Source: Panicum virgatum (taxonomy: Eukaryota > Streptophyta > Magnoliopsida > Poales > Poaceae). Taken from it: a DNA stretch of 64,000 nt. The stretch lies in contig NC_053153.1 in NCBI RefSeq assembly GCF_016808335.1, forward strand, positions 28,258,090 through 28,322,089, read 5' to 3'. The position numbers and the translations under genes are program-made. The notes below the pieces were generated by a model. That model was not told the DNA's origin, did no database searches, and saw only the letters and a program-made list of their open reading frames with translations. The stretch's first letter is position 1. Every line of letters begins with the position of its first letter. Positions 56,395-64,000 of the stretch are shown piece by piece.

Positions 56395-57603
56395 TCAATA
56401 ATGTGACTCAGAATTATCATCACAAAGCACCGTCACAGTTGACAAGCCATCAAACAATGGTTTTTCATCCATACCACCAGTATTACCTTTCATCAAGAAG
56501 AAGTCATGGCGGACAAGGCTCTCTTTCAACCTATGCCTGGTAAGCCTCAGAGAAGGGCTCCATTTATACCGAGCCAACAAACTGCCATTGGCACCAGAAA
56601 TGTGATGCAGATATTCGATGCCTGGCTCCCCTCTGTCAGAAAGGACGAGCACATCTCCTTCTGGGTCCAGTACCGGCAGCATAGAGAAAAACACGTCCAA
56701 TTTGATCCGGCTGCTCAACGACCAGGACCAGCTCTGGTGATCCTTTAGCACCCAGAGATCAGTCGTGCTGCTGCCGAGGTAGTGGTACAATCCAAGAGCG
56801 CCGTTGTTCATCTCAAACAACTCAAGAAAGGGGCCAGCGACGGGCGACAGCAAATGCTGGAAGGACTCGGACATGGTGTCGAACACCAACATGTTGTTGG
56901 CCTTCCACTTGTCGTCGCCGGCGTTGCCGCCGGGCAGCTTCAACGGGTGCCAGTAGATCCTGCCGCCTGCCAGGACGGGCGGGTCAATCAACCCCAACAT
57001 CGACACCACCATCGCCACATCCCCGGACGCCCACGGCCCGGGAGGCTCTCCGACGCACCTGAGCTCGCCGGACCCGAGGGTGTGCACGTGGTACACGGCG
57101 TGGCCGTCCTCGGCTCTCTTGAAGCAGCACAGCACTCGGTGCGACCCGGATGGGCGGTGAGGGTAAAGCGCGCAGATGCAGGCGGCGCCGTGGAGCAGCG
57201 TCAGGGGGGCGCGCTGGCGGGTCGCCGGGTTGCAGATCTCGAGGCCGCCGTACTCATGGAGGATGATGAGGCCGTCGCAGGAAGCGAGCACGTGGTGGTC
57301 GTTCTCGAAGGCAGCGATCGGGCCCGTCCTCCGCGCGACAGGATGCCGCTCGCCGGTGCGGTGGTCCAGGGCGTCGATCCTTCTCTCATTCGTGTCCGTG
57401 TCCCAGGTGGTGACGAGCGGGAGCGAGGGCTGGCGACGGTGGTGGGCGAGGAGGAACTTGGCGTCGGAGGTGAGTCGGCGGCGCCAGGAGCGGCAGACGG
57501 CGCGGCACCGGAGGAGGGGCTTCACCGGCAGACGCGTCAGGATCTCCCAGATAACGAGATCCTCGGGGAGCCGGGGGCCGCCGCGGCCGCCGCCGGCCGC
57601 CAT
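56395..57603 (-). CDS. F-box protein with an F-box-associated C-terminal domain, single exon
   Basis: An uninterrupted 402-residue frame starts at ATG 57603 and stops with TGA at 56395. Residues about 11-50 are an F-box (LPEDLVIWEILTRLPVKPLLRCRAVCRSWR), the surface that binds Skp1. The rest resembles the grass F-box-associated domain: an ASCDGLIIL motif, then CNPATRQ (about residues 108-131), a mid section with a YWHPLK-type strand, and Trp-containing repeats (LWVLKDHQSWSWSLSSRI) expected to form a propeller-like substrate-binding fold. Such proteins recruit targets to SCF ubiquitin ligases; the target is unknown. Intronless structure and length are typical of this large, fast-evolving family. 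No damage was seen. The neighbours are transposons, so context does not help to name it. Confidence 0.9.
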   Translation of the reverse strand: MAAGGGRGGPRLPEDLVIWEILTRLPVKPLLRCRAVCRSWRRRLTSDAKFLLAHHRRQPSLPLVTTWDTDTNERRIDALDHRTGERHPVARRTGPIAAFENDHHVLASCDGLIILHEYGGLEICNPATRQRAPLTLLHGAACICALYPHRPSGSHRVLCCFKRAEDGHAVYHVHTLGSGELRCVGEPPGPWASGDVAMVVSMLGLIDPPVLAGGRIYWHPLKLPGGNAGDDKWKANNMLVFDTMSESFQHLLSPVAGPFLELFEMNNGALGLYHYLGSSTTDLWVLKDHQSWSWSLSSRIKLDVFFSMLPVLDPEGDVLVLSDRGEPGIEYLHHISGANGSLLARYKWSPSLRLTRHRLKESLVRHDFFLMKGNTGGMDEKPLFDGLSTVTVLCDDNSESHY

Positions 57604-57877
57604 GGGAGTAGTCGGGATTGGATCTGGGAAAATGGATAGGTAGTCGACACAGGACAGGGATACCGAGTTATTTTTCCCACTAGAAAATTCCCAAATTTAG
57701 ATTTTACCACTAAAAAGGTAAAAATAAGTTAGATAGTATAATGTGCTATTATTTTGTTTTATTTATGTTTCCACACAACATGTAAATGATACGTTTATTT
57801 TCTGAATCACGGTATTAATTAGCAAAAAAACATAAATATTATTGTTATTTGTTAGGAAATTACTCGCTCAGTCCTAA
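57604..57877. other. F-box gene upstream flank
   Basis: AT-rich region upstream of the F-box start. No clear TATA box or motif was identified on the minus strand. Confidence 0.35.
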
Positions 57878-58151
57878 GAGCAAGTACAATAATAGAGCAA
57901 AGTGTTTGGCTATTAGCAAAGTTGTAAGAGCCAAGCTACTCTTATTTGTTTATAAAAACCTTTTATTATTAATTCATCCAGATTTCACCTTTCACTTTGC
58001 TAGTCATCCTCACTTTGTATAGTCCACCCACCCACATATGTTTCCATAGGCAGCCTGATGCTTGTATGAGAGCTAAGCTCTCCTCTCTCTCCTCTCTTCT
58101 CTCCTCCACATTGGTATTTGCTTAGCTATAAACCAATTAGTATATTTGCTC
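57878..58151. mobile_element. Harbinger-like MITE with perfect TAA duplication
   Basis: The ends GAGCAAGTACAATAATAGAG and, reversed, GAGCAAATATACTAATTG are imperfect inverted repeats. TAA is present at 57875-57877 and 58152-58154. Confidence 0.8.
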
Positions 58152-58674
58152 TAAAGATAAAAATCACCCAGAATTTTGAGTCAAGTTCGAGTCAATTTAT
58201 GGAAAATATAAATAATATTTGTATTCCTAAATAAATGTATTGTAAATATATTTAATAATTAGTCTACTAATTATACACCATTAATATTAATAATTTATTA
58301 TATATATTTGATCAAAGTTAAAATGTTTTTATATAAGAAATAAGAATGATATTTCTTGTTTCTACAGAGGAAGTATACTAAATAATAAAGATGTGAAGAG
58401 TATTGAAGAGAGAATCTAGAATAGAAATATTGAAACAGCCAAAAACAAACACCTTTCATGTGAGTAAGTTTGAGGTAAGAGCATCTTCAAGAGTATACTA
58501 TTTTTAATTCCTGAAAAAATGGTGTTTTTTTGACTTCCAACAAAGTTTTGTTCGAAAAAAGTATTTCCAACAGTATTCAATAAACAGTTCCTAAAATCAA
58601 TAAGTTTTCCAAGCTACCAAAATATATCGGGAACATTAAAGAATGACTTCTCCAATAGTTTCTAAAAAAATCAC

Positions 58675-58678
<4 letters not shown>
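58152..58678. other. Gene-free, MITE-like debris
   Basis: AT-rich. AGAGCATCTTCAAGAGTA near 58480 resembles a MITE end, but no partner end is clear before the microsatellite. Confidence 0.35.
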
Positions 58679-58726
<48 letters not shown>

Positions 58727-58734
58727 ACACACAC
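58679..58734. repeat. (AT)n / (AC)n microsatellite
   Basis: About 45 bases of pure AT repeat run into a short ACACACAC run. Confidence 0.95.
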
Positions 58735-59390
58735 GGCAGCGCTATTCTATACCCTAGGTGTAGAATGCCATTCTACACCCAACCCAACCAATATAGCCTC
58801 CCCATCGTAACTCAACCGCCAGCCCAGCCCAACAAGCCCACCACCTGTAACTAGCCCGTCACCAACCCCCTTCCCCACGCCAAAAAGCAGATACGCGAGC
58901 GCGAGCCGCGAGATGCGGGGAGCGCGGCGAGCGGCGAGCGGCGAGCGCGAGCCGTTTCGTGCTAGCTTCTCCGCGGCGCTCGCGTGATCAGTGAGGGACA
59001 GCGCGGCGCGCGGCGTGCGGACCCAGCAGGCGCAGCGAAGGGAAGCGGGTGTCGGTGAGCGCGACGCGGGGAGCGGAGCCGGCGCGGCCCGCTCGGAGTG
59101 GGCGCGGCCGCGGTGCACGCAGCACAGGCGCGGCGGCGAGCGCAGCGCATAGCGTCGAGCGGAGCCGGAGCTGTTCCTCCCCCCATCCCTCTCGAATCAG
59201 GCAGCTGATCCTCCCCCAATCCTTTCTGATCTCTCTGGTTTTGCTTTAATTGGTGGGTAATGTACATCTACCTCAGTAATTCGGTCACTCATCGCCCCTA
59301 ACCTCTCTACGCCTAGTGATTTTGTTGAAATTTTGGTCAAATCGTGGAGTGCAGATAGGTGGATTGCAAAATTACTGAAACCATACACTG
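58735..59390. mobile_element. Unclassified repeat with a TAGGGTATAG-type end and GC-rich core
   Basis: It starts with CTATACCCTAGGTGTAGAATG and its near-inverted CATTCTACACC. A GC-rich segment at 58880-59170 follows. Open frames on both strands there show no domain. The start resembles a family of grass DNA-transposon ends, but the other end was not identified. Confidence 0.4.
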
Positions 59391-59780
59391 GAATCCGAAA
59401 AAAATACTGAAAACCTCTACGCCTAGTGATTCAGTGAGTTGAGGGTTCGGTAGACTAGTATTTGAATCCAAAAAAATAGTTCAGTAATCAGTAGAATCGT
59501 ATTTGATCCAAAATAGTTCAGTATTCAGTAGACTAGTATTCAGTATTCAGTATTTGATAGTATAGTAGAATCAATACTATCATGGGTCCCAGATATTTGC
59601 ATTTTGTAAAGCTGTATCAATACTGACCATGTTCAGTAGTAGTTTTCCCAAAAAAAGATTTGGCAGTTTAATATCTCATAGTCCGGATTAGTTTTTTTAG
59701 ATGGAGTGTGAAACTAGGGTGCAAATGTGGTGATCTTGCATTGTTTTTTTCTTTTTCTTTTGTAGCAGTCTGCTTCGGAT

Positions 59781-60130
59781 ATGGAAGGTGGTGATACTGC
59801 AATGAATCACTCAAGCCCAGCGATCAGCCTTGTTAGTAGGCGTGTGATGGCATCCCCGGTTTCTGTACCTGTATCAGGAACAGCTCTGCGGCCTTCTCCG
59901 GGTTCAGTACCTGCCGGAGCCGCTACCAAGATGGTTTTCCCATCAAGAAAAAACAGGACAATGAAGAATGTGCAAAAATTCAAGCAAGGTTGGGAATGAC
60001 CTCAAGACGTCAAAGTGTCAAAGCATGATGGGTGCAAAAAGCAAATGGTTTGTGCTAGAACAACGAGGATGGACAGCGTGCCTTTTTAATTTATGCGCAT
60101 TGTGCTCCAGCATAACTACAAGCTCGTCCC
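59781..60130 (+). other. Possible coding remnant in the repeat field
   Basis: A 72-codon ORF (59781-59999) is followed, out of frame, by CKKQMV...HNYKLVP-like text. It faintly recalls FAR1-type DNA-binding domains found in Mutator-like transposases. The likeness is weak and unaligned. Confidence 0.15.
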
Positions 60131-61587
60131 TGTAATGTGCATGCCGTGAAGGATCCAGCTATGATGAATCCATTTACGTTATGCGCGTTCTACAATGTGT
60201 CGATGAACGCAATGTTAGATTACTGAATATTTTTATTACTAGGGCTCTAGATTATTGAATCCAAGACATATGCATAGGTATTACTGGATCACGAAAAAAA
60301 TATATGGATTTGCTGCATAAATTTTTAAAAGAATTACTAGGCTTCAATATATGGAATAACGGAATCTCTGTATTACAGAATCTATGTACGCATAGGCATT
60401 ACTGGATGTACGTAAAAATTATTGATGATTAATTAATACTGGATCTGCATGAGAAAATATTGAATATCTGAAAGGTACACATTTATTGATTACAAAAAAT
60501 GATTTATGAAAAATAAGATGTTAGTGAATCTGAAAAGATCACTGGATGTACATAATACTGAATAACTGGGTTACTGAATACAAGCATCTGATGAATATTT
60601 ATTACTAAGTCCCTCAGTTCTGAATCTAAACACCTGAGCTATTTGCAACAATTTCTGCTCTTCAAGGAATCCTGAACACATCCAATGTACAAACAAGTTC
60701 TGAATAACTGAATCTCTGGATTACTGAATCCATCAAATGGGGAAAAATATAGGAAGAAAGTCCCAAGTCACAAAAAAATATGTGAAAAAAATAATGGATA
60801 TACATAAAAAAATACTGAATAACTAGATCTCCCTATTACTGAATCCAAGCATGTACATGATGTGTTACTGGAAAAACAATTTACCAAGCAGCCTCCAAAA
60901 CACAAAAAGTTACAAAAAACACATGAATCATCTCTCTCTCTGCTTGAAACCCACTCCCTTGTGAAGTCCAGTATTATCATTGTCGTATGCACGAAACGAT
61001 GAGTTGAAAAAGGGGGCATGCCCACATGAACCTGCCACCGGTAAAATCTGAATAAGATCAGTTCTAAATAACTAGATCTCCGGATTACTGAATCCATCCA
61101 GTATACAAAGAGAAAATACTGGATATTTATTACTGTCTCTCAGTTACTGAATCTAGTTACTGAATATTTATCACATAAAAAATACTAAAATGATTGAATC
61201 TCCCTATTACTGAATCCAAGCATGTATATGGTGTGTTGCTGGAAAAATAATTCACCAAAAATCTGAGAAAAGTACTGGACTACTAAATTCATGGATATAC
61301 ATATAGTGGGGTGGTGACAAGGCATATGTATACATATTACTTATGATTAACTATCTCATGTAGCCTCCAAAAACACAAAAAGTCTAAAAAAAGAAATGAA
61401 GCATCTTCTCTCTTCACTTTGAACCCTCTACTTTGCGAAGTTCAGTACTATCACTGCCGTATGCATCAGGCGATATGAGTCAAAAAAAGGGGTGACATGT
61501 CCACATAAACCTGCCACCGGTCAAACTTGGAAAAAGATAATTGAGAAAAAAGAGCAACGCTAGCAGAATATTGAATTACTGGGTTAT

Positions 61588-61835
61588 CGAATAGAACATG
61601 CTGAACAAGATCTTCTTCATGGAAACCCGCTCGATTTAGATCGGGAAAATCGTACAGATTTTAGAAACCATGTGCTATGGCTCGAATCCATAGTCAATCC
61701 TATTTTCGATAGGACCGGTTGACAATTGAATCCAATTTTTCCCATTATTTGACTGTCCATAATAGTGCGGAAAGAAAGCCCGGAGGAAGAGTGGCCTTGA
61801 GTTTCTCGCCCCTTTGCCTTAGGATTCGTTAATTC
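61588..61835 (+). other. Nuclear plastid DNA insert (NUPT), rps12-trnV(GAC) spacer-like
   Basis: The stretch from ATAGAACATGCTGAACAAG to GCCTTAGGATTCG reads like the grass plastid inverted-repeat spacer upstream of trnV-GAC and 16S rRNA, including TCGATTTAGATCGGGAAAAT, ATAGGACCGGTTGACAATTG and CTTGAGTTTCTCG. Compared with the plastid text I remember, about 16 bases are missing near 61783. Its base composition differs sharply from the TACTGAAT repeats on either side. Identification is from memory. Confidence 0.75.
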
Positions 61836-62170
61836 TCTACATAGTGTTACTGGGTTATAGAGAATTACTGAAAATACGCAAGTATTGCTAGGGTATTGAG
61901 GGATTACTGATATTTGTAAGTATTACTGGATTACTGGATGCACATGATATTGAATAACTAGATTACAAAGATGACCCGGATGCACATAATACTGAGAACC
62001 AATAGGCAATGCATGTGACAAAAATGCACGAGCTCAGTAGTTTAGTTTTTTTAGTTACAATAGTTTTAATTATTGAGCTCTATACAATCTCATGTAGTTC
62101 GATAGTCTAGTATTTCATTATTTGATCCAGTAGTTCAGTAATGGCTACTTAACTACTAGACTACCTGCTC

Positions 62171-62637
62171 GGTTACTAGGTGCTCAGTAGTCGGTGCTAT
62201 TTTCTGGCGCCCTCAGCACTTAACTACTGTTACATAGCATATGTGCTCCTTTTTTGATCGATTGCTTGCTGCTTGCTGCTTTATGCTAGGTAAATTATCC
62301 TTGAGGATTGTACTCCATACAGCCAATGCAAGATATAGTGTATGTGCAGGTGTGCATTTCTCATCAGTTCAGTCACTCACAAAATAAGTGAGTGCTAATT
62401 TTTTCATTTGAATGCCATACAAACATGTTATCCTGTTTCGTGCTTCTATGGTTGAGGCCAATTCTATTTTTTCTGAGCAAAAATTGAAAAATAAGTGAAA
62501 AATTTCAATTCAATGTTCCGTATCTCTGAAAGTGAATATTTTAGATTGGGCAAAGGAAACAGTGGCCCTCTTTTTTTCATGATTTTAGCAGTTTGCGTTG
62601 GGAAAGGTTCTCAAAAGCAGTGCATTGTGTCTTGAGA
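62171..62637. other. Intergenic before the last CACTA element
   Basis: AT-rich, without recognisable features. Confidence 0.35.
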
Positions 62638-64000
62638 CACTACTAGAGAAACAGTCATCGCAAACGGGATATCACCGCCGGTTCAACATGAACCGACGGT
62701 GATGAGGTATCACCGCCGGTTCTAGAGCAGTTGGCCGTAGTGGCCGTGGGACCCGGCGGTGATACTGCCTATCACCGCCGGTTCGTGTTACGAACCGTTG
62801 GTGATGACTTGCGAAGACATCACCGCCGGTTTATAACACGGACCGGCGGTGATGCCTCGCATCACCGCCGGTCCGTGTTATAAACCGGCGGTGATGAGCA
62901 TGTACAGTACAAATCTCCAGCCCCTTATTCCTCCCACCACTTTTCTTCTCCAACCCGACGGCCACCTCTCTCCTCCATTGTTCCCTGCCTCCAAACTCTT
63001 CCGTCCCCCCTCGCCCCGTGTCCCGAAGACCGGCGCGCCGCCGCCCCCATCCGGCCGCCGTCCGCCCTTCCCTGCTTGCACCGGCCGCCGTCCCGTGCAG
63101 AGGAGCCGCCGTCCCCGTGTCCTAGCTCCGCCCTCGACGCGAGGAGCTGCCGCGCCACCTTCGCGAGGAGCTGTCGTGCCACCGCCGCGAGGAGATCCGG
63201 CCGCCGTCGAGCCGTCGTGAGGAGATCCGGCCGCCGTCGAGACGCCCGCCATCCCTGCTTGAACCGGCTGCCGTCCGTGCACCCAAGGAGCTGTCGTCCC
63301 CGCTCCTGGCGCCATCCCCATCCCCAACCCCTGGTGACCTCTCTGTTTTCTAATTATGTTACAATGGATTTTCTAATTATGTACAGTTAACTGAAGGAGA
63401 GTGAAATTTTCTGAAGTACTGTTCCCATACTGTTTGAAAAATCCACCCGTATAGAAGCTTTGTATTTGCCGCCTAGCCTGTCAAATGTGCTAGGTGCCCT
63501 ATCGCTCTAACTGAAGAAACTGCCTGTGAAATTTATTGATGAAAACAATGGATTTTCTTAAACAATTAAAATGCTAATGAGTGGAATGATCTCAATTAAA
63601 CTGATTAACAACATAGCACTGGTTTGTTTCTGTTCTGAACATTGGTTGTCCAAAATATTAAGATCCTATTGTGGCAGTAACAAACCAACAATCCGACAGT
63701 TCTGCATTTTCGTTCTAATGAGTACTTGTATCTTGCAAGTGGTACATACTGTAAATATCACTTGTTAATTCAGGTCAATAATCTTTGTGTACTCTATCGT
63801 GTAGTTATGCATCAGATGAGCAACTGTTTTCTCTGGTAGCATGACTTAGTACCCCCTTTTTATTTCAGGAAAAGCTGTATCTAAATTCTGCGCAAAACAT
63901 TTGCATAAACAAGTCCTCATAAATGATGCAAATTCATCGGGTGATCTACCCGCTTCTGTCCATAAAGCTTTCTTAAGGTAAATTTCAGGCTTCTTGTTTA
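62638..64000 (+). mobile_element. 5' end of a CACTA element with TATCACCGCCGGTTC repeats (runs off the window)
   Basis: It starts CACTACTAGAGAAACAGTC. At 62671-62895 about eight ATCACCGCCGGT units alternate with the complement ACCGGCGGTGAT. A GC-rich, leader-like segment (62990-63330) and AT-rich intron-like sequence follow. A protein phosphatase exon sits at 63869-63977. The right end was not found, so the element's extent is unknown. Confidence 0.8.
63869..63977 (+). pseudogene. Protein phosphatase 2C exon, apparently captured
   Basis: A 109-base exon is framed by TTTCAG and GTAAAT splice sites. It translates in frame (entering after one base of a Gly codon) to [16 protein letters not shown], a short [13 protein letters not shown] stretch and HKAFLR. 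This is the segment following the DGHGG metal-binding motif in plant group PP2C phosphatases that dephosphorylate Ser/Thr. The preceding exon, which should carry the catalytic DGHGG, is not visible in the 1.2 kb between here and the CACTA end. Later exons would lie outside the window. It is either a gene fragment carried by the CACTA element or part of a real gene disrupted by it. Only this exon is supported. Confidence 0.7.

Larger units (their letters stand above)
59391..62170. repeat. Degenerate TACTGAAT / TACTGGAT repeat field
   Basis: By eye there are at least ten TACTGAAT and six TACTGGAT-type motifs between 60200 and 61950. The reversed form TTCAGTA clusters at 59450-59570 and again near 62090-62130. 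A longer unit (CTCCCTATTACTGAATCCAAGC ... CCTGCCACCGGT) occurs twice, at about 60828-61045 and 61200-61525. A short unrecognised ORF (59781-59999) and a plastid-like insert (61588-61835) lie inside. No gene was recognised. Confidence 0.7.

Noticed and set aside
56506..57643. Plus-strand open frames opposite the F-box gene
   Set aside because: They are shadows of the minus-strand gene with no domain of their own.
63818..63842. Possible right end of the last CACTA element (ACTGTTTTCTCTGGTAGCATG)
   Set aside because: It resembles the complement of the left end, but the last bases are not TAGTG, no subterminal CCGGCGGTGAT units precede it, and no 3-base duplication matches.

Overview
The window is nuclear DNA of a grass, most likely a panicoid such as the sorghum/maize/millet group. 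The signs are intron-bearing genes, GC-rich first exons, Sirevirus-type Copia elements, many CACTA elements, Stowaway/Tourist-like MITEs, and a piece of plastid DNA. No species is assigned. Four host genes are recognisable, all on the minus strand. They are a four-zinc-finger INDETERMINATE-domain gene that I read as INDETERMINATE1 (ID1/Ehd2/RID1; 15076-18120), a class A2 heat-shock factor (29446-31631), acireductone dioxygenase ARD1 (34177-37982), and a single-exon F-box gene (56395-57603). From memory, the first three genes have the same order in rice on chromosome 10 (Ehd2/RID1, HsfA2c, ARD1), which supports orthology. This synteny was not checked here.

Layout. 1-11992 is a Sirevirus-like Copia element whose 5' LTR is cut by the window edge. 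It has a tRNA-Met primer site, a gag with three in-frame stops, no recognisable pol, and two arrays of a GCGGACGGTCCGC palindrome. Its 3' LTR holds a nested ~3.1 kb solo LTR with a perfect 5-bp target duplication, and that solo LTR holds a further Copia-type LTR. 12.3-14.7 kb carries MITEs and a (CA)n tract downstream of ID1. 15.1-18.1 kb is ID1. Upstream of it, 19045-27160 is a diverged tandem duplication whose ID1-proximal copy is split by a 6.5 kb CACTA element (19620-26096) with a broken TNP2 transposase. 29.4-38.0 kb holds HsfA2 and ARD1, with heat-shock elements upstream of HsfA2 and an RTE-type LINE tail in an ARD1 intron. 38-55.7 kb is repeat-rich: MITEs, a foldback, a truncated LINE, a second CACTA element (42440-45235) that keeps the other CACTA gene, a 1.8 kb near-perfect inverted repeat (46579-48380), a small CACTA element and hAT-like elements. 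56.4-57.6 kb is the F-box gene. 58.7-62.6 kb is unusual: it is filled with a degenerate TACTGAAT/TACTGGAT motif and contains about 245 bases of plastid-like DNA. From 62638 a further CACTA 5' end runs off the window, with a spliced protein phosphatase 2C exon downstream of it.

The genes do not form an operon-like unit. ID1 is a transcriptional switch for flowering, HsfA2 a heat-stress transcription factor, ARD1 a methionine-salvage enzyme, and the F-box protein a probable SCF ubiquitin-ligase adaptor. The most useful observations concern the transposon and duplication structure of the ID1 upstream region, gene pieces inside CACTA elements, a possible siRNA-producing hairpin, and heat-shock elements that could let HsfA2 be controlled by heat-shock factors.
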